Notes under the pieces: generated by a model | Databases searched by the model: none | Told to the model about the DNA's origin: nothing | The model's input: the letters and a program-made list of their open reading frames with translations, nothing else | Position numbers and translations under genes: made by a program | Shown here: positions 1 to 7,366 of the stretch, in pieces | Position numbering within the stretch: the stretch's first letter is position 1 | Layout: each line of letters begins with the position of its first letter | Origin: CAYVKM01 sp964452045 | GTDB taxonomy: Bacteria > Calditrichota > Calditrichia > RBG-13-44-9 | DNA: 27,243 nt | NCBI GenBank assembly: GCA_964452045.1 | Contig: CAYVKM010000047.1 | Span: forward strand, 1-27,243 | Direction: 5' to 3'

Positions 1-220
1 CACCGAATCGATGGATGATGTATATAATTCAGTTTACCTCAATTAAAATTAAAAATTATTAACCCTATAACGAGGAAATAATTAGAACCGAAGCAATATT
101 GCAGATAAAATCACAAATCAAATTATCATTTTTTCTGAGAATGCTGCAAAATCCGGAACTAATCGTTAAGGTATATTACTGCTTTTGGTACCGGGTCAAA
201 TTTCCAGGACGAAAGATTGT
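1..220. other. Non-coding left edge
   Basis: AT-rich stretch between the window edge and the stop codon of the DUF5777-like gene. I see no convincing gene. A short plus-strand frame beginning near 99 runs antisense into the neighbouring gene and has no family features. No clear terminator with a T-run could be found for the minus-strand operon that ends at 221. Confidence 0.5.
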
Positions 221-1129
221 TTATATCTTTTTCCCAAATTTCAATAGTCTGGTAATGGTAAAACCAAGCCGCCAGTCGTTATTTTCAACCGGCAAGTCTG
301 CTCCGGCCAAGAATTGAGAGCTGTTTAAAAATTTGCTGTTGCTCAGAAAAATCTTGAAAAAGTGCCCGCCGGTTTCTAACTCTATCCCGAAGCTCAACGG
401 ATTGTGTTTTTGGTCTGTCAGGCTATGATATCCGGAAATATATGGAGTGTATTCAATTAACACACTCCAGAATTGTCCTACATAGTATTGGGCATTTAAT
501 CCTAAACGAAAAGTATCCTTGGTTTTATCTTCAAAGCGGATATCGGTGTTATAGAGGTAAGAGGGTACGATTCCTATTCCAAATTTTTTCCGGATCATCG
601 TGTTAAGAATCACCTGTCCAAATGCCTGAAAATTCCTGGAATTAGTTTTATCCCGTCCAATTATTTGAATATAAGCCGGATTTGAATTCCAGGCACCTCC
701 GGCCCGGGCGGCAATTATAACTGGGAGGGTATTATTTCTGATCTCAAATATCTTATATTTAAGGGTAAGATCAATATTGTCATTAAAATTACTTCTTCCC
801 AGGGTAATAATAGAGCGATTATTAAGGGCTAATCCCAGGGCAATCCTCATATTTACCGGGCCATCCAGTCCATAAAAACCATTGATACCCACAGAGGTCG
901 GAGGAATAAAGCGATGGGATATTTCAAATTCAACATCCCATTTCTGCAGCGTGGTTGCAGTGGGCAAATCGATGCTATGGGGGGAATGAAAAAGTTGCAG
1001 ATCCGGTTGAGTCTCCGGTGAACTTCTTTTCCAGGAAATATTTGGATTTTGAGTGAATCCGGGAAAGGTCAAAACTGATATCAAAAAAAAGCCACAGAGT
1101 AAAATAACCATAAACAAACGCGATTTCAT
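221..1129 (-). CDS. DUF5777-like outer-membrane beta-barrel protein
   Basis: A 302-residue exported protein. Residues 1 to about 26 form a signal peptide (basic start, hydrophobic run, then FTQNP). The body has alternating aromatic/polar strands typical of a small outer-membrane barrel. The phrases FHSPHSIDLPTA (around residue 47) and FYGLDGPVNMRIAL (around 85), followed by a GRSNF turn, match my memory of the DUF5777 family, whose function is unknown. It is the last gene of a minus-strand operon, starting 12 bases after the YceI gene. The start codon is preceded by GGGAGAC, a usable ribosome site. By context it could help a periplasmic redox or lipid-binding function at the outer membrane; that is inference. 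The family label rests on motif recognition only. Confidence 0.75.
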   Translation of the reverse strand: MKSRLFMVILLCGFFLISVLTFPGFTQNPNISWKRSSPETQPDLQLFHSPHSIDLPTATTLQKWDVEFEISHRFIPPTSVGINGFYGLDGPVNMRIALGLALNNRSIITLGRSNFNDNIDLTLKYKIFEIRNNTLPVIIAARAGGAWNSNPAYIQIIGRDKTNSRNFQAFGQVILNTMIRKKFGIGIVPSYLYNTDIRFEDKTKDTFRLGLNAQYYVGQFWSVLIEYTPYISGYHSLTDQKHNPLSFGIELETGGHFFKIFLSNSKFLNSSQFLAGADLPVENNDWRLGFTITRLLKFGKKI

Positions 1130-1141
1130 AAATACGTCTCC

Positions 1142-1723
1142 CTATTGATTTTTTTCAATCTTCTTCACATAAAAGTCAAGTTCAAGTTGCATATTTTCAT
1201 TGATCTTAAAAAACATAAGCTGGGGAATTTTAATCTTATAATCAGATAAAGCGGTTACGAATTGAGTTGTAATGTGATAACCGCTATCCAGAGCAGTAAT
1301 ATTTCCTTCTACCGTTATATCCTTTTCAACCCCGTGAATATACATTTTCCCTTCGGCAGTTACTTTATATTCATTCCCGGAAACCTTCTCCGCCTTGGTC
1401 AGTTTTCCCTTAAAATGGGTATAGGGATATTGATCGGTTTCCAGGTAATTATCGCGCATATGACGATTTCGCAAACCAATTCCGGTATCAATTGAATTGA
1501 GATCCACCTCGAAGTACATATCACTTTTATTTAAAAGGTTGTCACCTTCCCAATAGATATAGCCATCGATCTTATCAGTTACTCCCTCAAAATCGTCCAT
1601 AGGGGCATGGGAAATAAATTTTACCACATTCTCTCGGGAATGATCGACCTGATATTCGGCAGAAAACAGAAAACTGAATGATATAATAATTATCAAAAAT
1701 AAATATTTCGATGATTTATACAT
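1142..1723 (-). CDS. YceI-family periplasmic lipid-binding protein
   Basis: A 193-residue protein with an N-terminal signal peptide (about residues 1-22, ending FLFSAEYQ). The mature part has the YceI lipocalin-like pattern: an opening 'YQVDHSRENVVKFISH', a central LNSIDTGIGLRNRHMRD (YceI proteins usually have a D..S..T....RD.HL motif here), then YPYTHFKGK and a 'VEGNIT' strand. YceI proteins are beta-barrel carriers that bind polyisoprenoid or fatty-amide ligands in the periplasm. Length is normal for the family. It lies 17 bases downstream of the cytochrome-like lipoprotein and 12 bases upstream of the DUF5777-like gene, so the three are almost certainly co-transcribed. The ligand is unknown. 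Confidence 0.85.
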   Translation of the reverse strand: MYKSSKYLFLIIIISFSFLFSAEYQVDHSRENVVKFISHAPMDDFEGVTDKIDGYIYWEGDNLLNKSDMYFEVDLNSIDTGIGLRNRHMRDNYLETDQYPYTHFKGKLTKAEKVSGNEYKVTAEGKMYIHGVEKDITVEGNITALDSGYHITTQFVTALSDYKIKIPQLMFFKINENMQLELDFYVKKIEKNQ

Positions 1724-1740
1724 ATTTAATTCCTCTATGA

Positions 1741-2178
1741 TTAATTATTTGGCGCGCCACTATCAATCCATTTGGCAATGGAATCAATTGTTGCCGAAGT
1801 TAAAGGGGTTCCGCCAAAGGGCATCTGACTGGTACTAGGTGCCAGATTCGTACCTTTTAATTTGTCAATCAGATAACTGCCGGCGCTATTTCCCGGGGCA
1901 ACCCGCTTACGAGATGGAATTTGAACACTGTTTATATCAACCAAGGCAATATAGGCTTTTCCGGCAGAAAGGTCTAAATTTGCCTGAGGATTGCTGCCAG
2001 TGTGACAGCCTGAAATGGCACAGGCGGGGGTAAATATTTCGGACTGAATTTTACTAAATTTGCTGAGATCATTGTCCGGTGGGGGATTATTATCTGCTTC
2101 AAATGGGGTATCACTGGAACAACTCATCAGCAAAATAAATATCCAAAGGCCGAGACCAATTATTTTTATCATATTCAT
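1741..2178 (-). CDS. Lipoprotein with CX4CH cytochrome-c-like motif
   Basis: A 145-residue lipoprotein: hydrophobic N-terminus followed by the lipobox LMSC, with Cys20 the predicted lipidated residue. A proline/aspartate-rich linker leads to a compact domain with PACAISGCH (Cys53, Cys58, His59), so two cysteines four residues apart followed by histidine. Further on, QMPFGG provides Met119 as a possible axial ligand, and the end has IAKWIDSGAP, as in small c-type cytochromes. The usual heme motif is CXXCH; CX4CH heme attachment is known in Desulfovibrio cytochromes c3, but it may also be a non-heme variant here. The start is supported by GGAGG nine bases upstream. First gene of the operon with YceI and the DUF5777-like protein. 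Confidence 0.75.
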   Translation of the reverse strand: MNMIKIIGLGLWIFILLMSCSSDTPFEADNNPPPDNDLSKFSKIQSEIFTPACAISGCHTGSNPQANLDLSAGKAYIALVDINSVQIPSRKRVAPGNSAGSYLIDKLKGTNLAPSTSQMPFGGTPLTSATIDSIAKWIDSGAPNN

Positions 2179-2225
2179 AAAATCTTGCCTCCAATTTTAA
2201 TTTCAGATATAGTGCATCCTGTTAA

Positions 2226-2237
2226 ATATCATGATAT
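2226..2237. repeat. Perfect 12-bp palindrome ATATCATGATAT
   Basis: Perfect dyad located about 50 bases upstream of the first gene of the CX4CH/YceI/DUF5777 operon, a normal place for a repressor or activator site. Its AT-richness means chance is possible; the bound protein is unknown. Confidence 0.35.
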
Positions 2238-2429
2238 CTAAGAAAAATGAATACCCATCGAACCATCGATTTTTTATGAAAAAGAAATGCATATAGAAAA
2301 ATGTAAATACATGAAAATAGAAAATAAATTTGAATCGATTTTTCCAATTTTATTTATTTTTTAAAATTAAGTTTCATTCACCGGTTTAAATGTGAGAATA
2401 TTTTTTGACAAATTGTATGCTCGGCGTTT

Positions 2430-2449
2430 TTATCCGAAACATAGGATAA
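2430..2449. repeat. Inverted repeat TTATCC-N8-GGATAA
   Basis: Six-base arms separated by eight bases, ending 11 bases upstream of the predicted -35 of the ABC transporter promoter. The placement suits an activator-binding site; it also overlaps the place where the -10 of the weak upstream TTGACA (2405-2410) would fall, where it would suit an operator. Either role is inference. Confidence 0.35.
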
Positions 2450-2460
2450 CTTTATTCTTT

Positions 2461-2489
2461 TTGAGATTACCCAATAATTAGCAAATAAT
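2461..2489 (+). promoter_or_regulatory. Sigma70-like promoter of the ABC importer operon
   Basis: TTGAGA (2461-2466) and AATAAT (2484-2489), each five of six matches to consensus, are separated by exactly 17 bases. This predicts a transcript start near 2496 and a leader of about 88 bases before the TTG start at 2584. Confidence 0.5.
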
Positions 2490-2583
2490 CCGATCTTAAT
2501 TTGATTATTAAAATTTGACTTTGGAATTCCCTTTGCCCTAACTTCCTCCAAAGCAAAATATCAATCTAAACTTTAGTTGAATT

Positions 2584-3336
2584 TTGATTAAACTTGAAAA
2601 TATAACCAAATCATTTGGTTCAACGGTTGCTTTAAGGCAAATAAATTTTACCGCAGCGTCCGGTGGCACAACCATTTTAATCGGCCCCAGCGGGTGTGGT
2701 AAATCCACCCTCATCCGGCTTATTGTTGGTTTGATCCACCCGGACAGCGGAAAAATAATTATCGAAAATACCGAGATAACCAGAAATAATATCGGTATTA
2801 TTCGCCGAAAAATGGGATATGTTATTCAGGAAGGCGGACTATTTCCTCATCTAACTGCCAGTAAAAATATTTCCCTCATGGCAGATTATCTGGGTTGGGA
2901 GAGGATAAAAACAATAAAAAGAATAAAAGACTTGTCCGACCTTACCAAATTCCCGGAGAAAGCACTTACCCGATTTCCGGCAGAATTATCAGGGGGCCAA
3001 CGCCAGAGGGTCAGTTTAATGCGGGCACTGATGCTGAATCCGGAAATACTCCTGCTGGACGAACCGCTGGGAGCACTCGATCCCATGATCCGGTTCGATC
3101 TTCAGACCGACCTGAAGTCTATTTTTCAAATGCTGAAAAAAACAGTCATTATGGTAACCCATGATCTGAGTGAGGCCAACTTTTTTGGGGACCACATTAT
3201 CCTTATGAGAAATGGCAGAATAATTCAACAGGGATTGTTATTGGATTTTCAAAAGGAACCGGCTGAGGATTTTGTACTTAAATTCGTTCAGGCTCAGCGG
3301 AGTTCATTCCTGGAAAGTGGGAGAAATAGGGAATGA
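2584..3336 (+). CDS. ABC importer ATPase, osmoprotectant (OpuC/ProU) family
   Basis: A 250-residue ATPase that powers uptake of a small quaternary-amine-type solute. Visible motifs are Walker A GPSGCGKST (34-42), Q-loop near VIQEGG (about 80-85), signature LSGGQ (135-139), Walker B ILLLDEP (155-161) and the H-loop histidine in VTHD (193). The start is a TTG: translation from it gives MIKLENITKSFGS, exactly where family members begin, and no ATG or GTG in frame fits; the ribosome site is weak. It lacks the C-terminal CBS domains of many OpuA/OpuC ATPases, so the usual ionic-strength sensing module is missing. Its stop overlaps the next gene's start (ATGA), so the two are translationally coupled. 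Substrate cannot be read from this subunit. Confidence 0.88.
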   Translation: MIKLENITKSFGSTVALRQINFTAASGGTTILIGPSGCGKSTLIRLIVGLIHPDSGKIIIENTEITRNNIGIIRRKMGYVIQEGGLFPHLTASKNISLMADYLGWERIKTIKRIKDLSDLTKFPEKALTRFPAELSGGQRQRVSLMRALMLNPEILLLDEPLGALDPMIRFDLQTDLKSIFQMLKKTVIMVTHDLSEANFFGDHIILMRNGRIIQQGLLLDFQKEPAEDFVLKFVQAQRSSFLESGRNRE

Positions 3337-4835
3337 AAAAATCGACCAGATACATTCTTGTTCTTCTGCTGATCACCTCATTCTCATCTGCTGAACCGGA
3401 TTCAACTACCGTAAAAATCGGTTCAAAAAAGTTTACCGAATCAGTTATTCTGGGAAGTATTGCAACCCAGCTGGTCAGGGAGGTTTATCCAAAAGTTGAG
3501 CATTTAAAGGAGCTGGGTGGAACACGCATATTGTGGAATGCTTTAGTTCAGAGCGAGATTGACATCTATCCGGAATATACCGGTACAATTATCCAGGAGA
3601 TTTTAGCCTCACAAGACCTTGCTAACGCCAAGGCGCTATCCGATGTTTTAAAATCTTACGGGGTTTCAATTTCCGAACCGCTTGGTTTCAATAATACTTA
3701 TGCTCTGGGAATGAAAAAGCAGCGTTCCGATCAACTTAATATTCCCAAGATATCTGACTTAATAAAATTTCCGAATTTAAAATTTGGTTTCACCAACGAA
3801 TTTATGGATCGGCGGGATGGCTGGCCCAGTCTGAAGAAATTCTATCAATTGCCACAAACCGGGGTGGTCGGTCTTGATCACGATCTGGCCTATCGCGGAT
3901 TGGAAAGCGGGGCGATTGATGATACGGATCTCTATACCACCGATGCTGATATCAAATATTATCACCTGGCGATTCTTAAAGATGATAAACATTTTTTCCC
4001 TGATTATTATGCCGTCTTTTTGTACAGATCGGAACTAAATAGCCGAAGTCCTGAGGTGGTCAATGCCCTCTCAAAACTCCAGGGACAAATCAGTGAACAG
4101 GAGATGATCCGAATGAATAGTCTGGTGAAGATTGAGGGTGAATCTGAGCAGCATGTCGCATCGAATTTCATTAAAGAAAAATTCGGATTGAAAACGAAAT
4201 TTTCCCAGACAAACCTCGCGGCAAGATTATGGCAAAGAACAAAAGAGCATTTAATCCTGGTTATGATCTCATTATTTTCTGCAATACTCATCGCGATTCC
4301 CCTGGGTATCTTATCTTTTCGCATTCAAAAAATTGGTCAGGTCATTCTGGCAATAGTAGGCATCATTCAAACAATTCCCTCCCTGGCACTTATTGTTTTC
4401 ATGATACCACTACTGGGTATCGGCGCCAAACCGGCCATTGTCGCGTTATTTCTTTACAGCCTTTTACCCATCGTCCGAAATACCCATGGCGGTTTAAAGG
4501 ATATTTCAGGATCTATCATCGAATCCGCCGAGGCATTGGGTCTGCCATCATTTGCCCGACTCCGCCTAATCGAAATACCCCTCGCTTCCAGATCAATCTT
4601 ATCCGGAATAAAAACCTCGGCTGTTATCAACATTGGTACGGCAACCTTAGGCGCACTTATCGGAGCCGGGGGATACGGTCAGCCGATTCTCACCGGTATC
4701 CGACTGGACAACACAGGTTTGATTCTGGAAGGTGCAATTCCTGCGGCATTATTGGCACTTTTGGCACAGGGATTCTTTGAATTGAGCGAACGCTATCTGG
4801 TTCCCAGAGGCTTGCGGGTTAAATCTGAAATCTGA
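3333..4835 (+). CDS. Fused substrate-binding protein and permease of betaine/choline-type ABC importer
   Basis: A 500-residue fusion. Residues 1-20 are a signal peptide. Residues about 25-285 form an OpuC/ProX-type binding domain (VKIGSKKFTES near the start; IDIYPEYTGT at 77-84, the family hallmark). Residues about 296-490 form a five-helix permease domain with the coupling EAA-like loop ESAEALGLPSFARLRLIEIPLA (397-418). In many fused relatives the binding domain follows the permease; here it precedes it. That order makes sense topologically, because a five-helix permease with its C-terminus inside has its N-terminus in the periplasm. Together with the upstream ATPase this is a complete two-gene importer. 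Likely ligands are glycine betaine, choline or carnitine; ergothioneine is also possible, because EgtU belongs to this family. Confidence 0.88.
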   Translation: MKKSTRYILVLLLITSFSSAEPDSTTVKIGSKKFTESVILGSIATQLVREVYPKVEHLKELGGTRILWNALVQSEIDIYPEYTGTIIQEILASQDLANAKALSDVLKSYGVSISEPLGFNNTYALGMKKQRSDQLNIPKISDLIKFPNLKFGFTNEFMDRRDGWPSLKKFYQLPQTGVVGLDHDLAYRGLESGAIDDTDLYTTDADIKYYHLAILKDDKHFFPDYYAVFLYRSELNSRSPEVVNALSKLQGQISEQEMIRMNSLVKIEGESEQHVASNFIKEKFGLKTKFSQTNLAARLWQRTKEHLILVMISLFSAILIAIPLGILSFRIQKIGQVILAIVGIIQTIPSLALIVFMIPLLGIGAKPAIVALFLYSLLPIVRNTHGGLKDISGSIIESAEALGLPSFARLRLIEIPLASRSILSGIKTSAVINIGTATLGALIGAGGYGQPILTGIRLDNTGLILEGAIPAALLALLAQGFFELSERYLVPRGLRVKSEI

Positions 4836-5028
4836 TTATTTTAAATTCAAATTTTCAAAATAAAATTCTATCTCCCCCTGAAAATTCTAATACCAAATCA
4901 CACAGGAATAAAGAAATCCAAAGTTTTATACAAATTTGGATTAAAAATGGAATATTGGCTGCCGATAATACTTCTGAGGATTAAAAGGTGGTGTAATATG
5001 TTTGTTTATTTTTACAGGGAGAAGTGCC
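4836..5028. other. Short intergenic spacer with weak hairpin
   Basis: The spacer between the importer and the TPR lipoprotein contains an eight-base inverted repeat, AATCCAAA (4915-4922) and TTTGGATT (4935-4942). It lacks a T-run on the plus strand, so it is not a convincing terminator. A GATAAT box at 4964-4969 could be a -10 element for the next gene, but no good -35 sits at the right distance. Confidence 0.35.
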
Positions 5029-6003
5029 ATGAAAAGCTATAGGTGTATTTTAATTGGCATCATCATTCTTATTATGGCCAGTTGTGGGAAGGCGCCCATG
5101 CAAAAAGGGGACGACGCCTTTCAGGAGCAAAAATACTCCGAAGCGCTGAAATACTATCTGGAAGCCTTGAAGAAAACGCCTAATGATGAGACATTGAGAG
5201 AGAAGATTGCCACAACCTTTTTCAAAGAAGGTGAAATTTTCTGGGAAAAAAGACGGGTTTTAAAAGCCTTCGAAGCCAGGGTCAATGATGGCCTCCGTTA
5301 TCTGTCCGGTTTCCCCTCACCGGAGATGAATAAAAGCGTGTCGCAGGCTTACCTGAGTCTTGCCTTTGCTTATCGGGATGCCAAAGCCGAAAATCCATTT
5401 CAGAAAGAACAATTTTTCAATAAAGCACTGGAAAATTTAAAAAAGGCTGTTCGTTACGATTCAACCAATGCACAGGCAAATGAAGCCATTGCTCAGTTAA
5501 AAACAGAAAACTTTCAGAAATACCTGGACCGGGGAATTTCCGCCTATAAAAAAGGTAGACGGGATCCGCTTCAGTATCTGAATGCAGATATCTATCTGAC
5601 TAATGCCCTGAGACTGGACCCGGCAAATGAATCGGCCCAAAGTTATCTGAAAAGAGCCAGAGAAAAATCATTGAACTTACTGGATCCCGGTCAGGACGTA
5701 CCCTTTGCCATCACAGACCAGATGGAAAACGGGGAGTATCTTGCTTTCCTGATCGTGGTGCATAATCAGCTCTCCCAGAATATCGGTGTGAACGCCAGCA
5801 ATTTCTACCTGGTGAGTGAAGACGGAAAACAGGTGCAGGGAAAAACCAGTGGGATGTTCTCCACGCCACTACAACCCGCTACGGTTGGTAATGGCGATGA
5901 AATCGCCGGGGTGGTAGCTTTTCCGCTCCCGTTAAACAAGAGCAATGGCCGTCTTGAATTTCGGAAAAATGGGGATGTATTAGGTTATAAAAGTCTTCCT
6001 TGA
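5029..6003 (+). CDS. TPR-repeat lipoprotein with C-terminal beta domain
   Basis: A 324-residue lipoprotein when started at the ATG at 5029, which has AGGGAG seven bases upstream; an in-frame TTG at 5002 would add nine residues before the signal peptide and is less likely. The lipobox is IMASC with Cys19 lipidated. Residues about 24-220 are helical TPR-like repeats (DDAFQEQKYSEALKYYLEAL, ALENLKKAVRYDSTNAQANE and YLTNALRLDPANESAQSYL). Residues about 230-324 form a beta-rich domain (ITDQMENGEYLAFLIVVHNQ, then a VVAFPLPL strand) reminiscent of DUF4352-like immunoglobulin domains. TPR lipoproteins scaffold envelope complexes; no partner can be named from sequence. The following gene begins 32 bases downstream and may be co-transcribed. 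Confidence 0.75.
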   Translation: MKSYRCILIGIIILIMASCGKAPMQKGDDAFQEQKYSEALKYYLEALKKTPNDETLREKIATTFFKEGEIFWEKRRVLKAFEARVNDGLRYLSGFPSPEMNKSVSQAYLSLAFAYRDAKAENPFQKEQFFNKALENLKKAVRYDSTNAQANEAIAQLKTENFQKYLDRGISAYKKGRRDPLQYLNADIYLTNALRLDPANESAQSYLKRAREKSLNLLDPGQDVPFAITDQMENGEYLAFLIVVHNQLSQNIGVNASNFYLVSEDGKQVQGKTSGMFSTPLQPATVGNGDEIAGVVAFPLPLNKSNGRLEFRKNGDVLGYKSLP

Positions 6004-6021
6004 ACCACAGATAAAATATCT

Positions 6022-6028
6022 GGGAGGA
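6022..6028 (+). promoter_or_regulatory. Ribosome binding site GGGAGGA deciding a non-ATG start
   Basis: A strong Shine-Dalgarno sequence seven bases before an ATC codon (6036) and ten before an ATT codon (6039). No ATG, GTG or TTG in the right frame lies near it, yet the codons that follow encode a textbook signal peptide. It therefore fixes the start of the next gene at ATC or ATT. Confidence 0.6.
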
Positions 6029-6035
6029 ATTTAAC

Positions 6036-7091
6036 ATCATTAAAAAATTACTATTTTTTATTGTTTTATTACTCTCCTCAATATCGTATTCGCAAGTTAT
6101 TGAAATTAAGCCAGAGCTTTTATTTACCGTTGGTTATCAATATTTTCCAACAATTGGAGCTGAAGATATACTGGCAGCCAAAGCTTTGGAATATCATGAT
6201 GGTCATTTATATCTAGCTTTTCAAGACAAGGTATTAAAATTGGATATGCAGGGTAATGTTGTTCAGATTATAAGACCTGAGAAAGCAGGTTATATCACGG
6301 ACATCACTTTTTATAATGACCAATTAGTCGTATTTCAACCTCAATCTTATGATAAGCTGACTTTTTATCAGGATAGCACTTGCATGAGAAAAATTTTTGT
6401 AGACTTTTATGCATCAAATGAGAAAGAATTGACCAGTCGTACCCGAACTTTCTATTTTGGAGCAGCAGAATATTTGATGACAGTGAACGGGCAATTATAT
6501 TTTGATGATGGTAAATCCTTTTTTTCATTCTCAAATTTGAGACAAATAAAAGTAACAACCCATCAAACTTTAATTAATAAAAATGTAGAGGTATTTGTTA
6601 ATCAAGGATTGCAAAAACCAATAAATGGCTACCCAATATCAGACTGTAAAATCGTCCGATGGGTCCTTGATCGACAATTGCCAAAAGATAAATATAGTTT
6701 TGATGTTATTGATTTCTGCAATGATACGACTACAACTTTCATTTCTAAACCACTGCCAAATGATACGTGTAATAATTGTAATGTTTCAATGAGTTGCTTC
6801 TTCAAAAATGAGTATCTGAGTAAATATTTTTTTGTTGGTGCACAGATTCGAATAACGGCAACATCAAGAGAATTAGACAGGATAGTAGTTTTCCTTGATG
6901 AGAATTTTGATGTTGAATATATCTGTCATTCCATTGAGTATTTACAAAATTATTATGGACTGAGTCCTCATGAAATGGCAAGTTTTACCTATGATGAATT
7001 GGGAAATGTTTATTATTGCACAAATTACCTTGATTATTCGAATAAGAGTAACTCATATGTAAAAATCTTTAAAATAAATTATCCAAGATAA
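6036..7091 (+). CDS. Secreted cysteine-rich orphan with ATC/ATT start
   Basis: Not a recognised family. Read from the ATC at 6036 (or ATT at 6039) the protein is 350-351 residues and opens IKKLLFFIVLLLSSISYSQ, a clear signal peptide. The first canonical start in frame is a TTG at 6186, which would remove the signal peptide and has no ribosome site. The mature part has beta-propeller-like phrases (HDGHLYLAFQDKVLKLDMQGN; YNDQLVVFQPQ; VNGQLYFDDGKSFFSF; YDELGNVYYCTN) and at least nine cysteines, including a TCNNCNVSMSC cluster, suggesting disulfides or metal binding in the periplasm or outside. The gene is visibly more AT-rich than its neighbours, hinting at acquisition by transfer. An ATG lost by mutation or sequencing error is the main alternative. 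Confidence 0.65.
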   Translation: MIKKLLFFIVLLLSSISYSQVIEIKPELLFTVGYQYFPTIGAEDILAAKALEYHDGHLYLAFQDKVLKLDMQGNVVQIIRPEKAGYITDITFYNDQLVVFQPQSYDKLTFYQDSTCMRKIFVDFYASNEKELTSRTRTFYFGAAEYLMTVNGQLYFDDGKSFFSFSNLRQIKVTTHQTLINKNVEVFVNQGLQKPINGYPISDCKIVRWVLDRQLPKDKYSFDVIDFCNDTTTTFISKPLPNDTCNNCNVSMSCFFKNEYLSKYFFVGAQIRITATSRELDRIVVFLDENFDVEYICHSIEYLQNYYGLSPHEMASFTYDELGNVYYCTNYLDYSNKSNSYVKIFKINYPR

Positions 7092-7366
7092 AATATTATT
7101 TGTAATTCTATTCTAAATATATTCTCAATTAATAAGATTTTGTTGGGTGTTTCACAGGAGTGACAAAATACTATTGAGCAATCTTCTCACAGGTGGCTTG
7201 GAGATCCTGCTCATGCTAATCAATAGAAAAATTATTGTAATTTGCCATGTCCCATTGTCACAGAAATCCTTGATTAAATGAACCGATGATATTGCAATAT
7301 TCTTTTTATGAAAAGTTTAATGTACGACTTCGCCAACAGTATTTTAAAAAAATAATCTGTTCAATA
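7092..7366. other. Convergent intergenic region without recognised features
   Basis: A 275-base spacer between the convergent orphan and flavoprotein genes. I see no gene, no strong hairpin followed by a T-run, and no mobile-element ends. Short TCACAG words recur (around 7152, 7188 and 7258), without a regular spacing. Confidence 0.4.

Larger units (their letters stand above)
2179..2583. other. Divergent intergenic region, about 400 bp
   Basis: AT-rich spacer between two divergent operons. It holds a 12-base perfect palindrome (2226-2237) on the side of the minus-strand operon, an inverted repeat TTATCC/GGATAA (2430-2449), and a good sigma70-like promoter for the plus-strand ABC transporter (2461-2489). 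A TTGACA hexamer lies at 2405-2410, but the matching -10 is poor. ATCGATTTTT occurs twice (starting 2265 and 2334). A CTTTGG/CCAAAG inverted pair in the putative 5' leader (about 2519-2555) could form a weak stem. No gene was recognised. Confidence 0.5.

Noticed and set aside
99..317. Short plus-strand frame at the left edge
   Set aside because: It runs antisense into the DUF5777-like gene, has no ribosome site and no recognisable protein features.
2405..2433. TTGACA as the main promoter of the ABC importer
   Set aside because: The hexamer is perfect, but the box at the right distance (TTTTAT) is poor; the pair at 2461-2489 fits better.
4229..4780. Second long open frame on the plus strand inside the permease gene
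   Set aside because: Composition is that of a frame-shifted shadow (rich in R, H, N, S), and the overlapping frame encodes a clear permease domain.
4915..4942. Inverted repeat AATCCAAA/TTTGGATT as a terminator of the importer operon
   Set aside because: AT-rich eight-base stem without a T-run on the plus strand; more likely chance structure in an AT-rich spacer.
7189..7275. Peptide-like remnant ICHVP in the intergenic region, recalling the ICHVPPGNP motif of secreted proteins
   Set aside because: Only five residues match, stops lie close on both sides, and the accompanying phrases are in the wrong order for a decayed gene.
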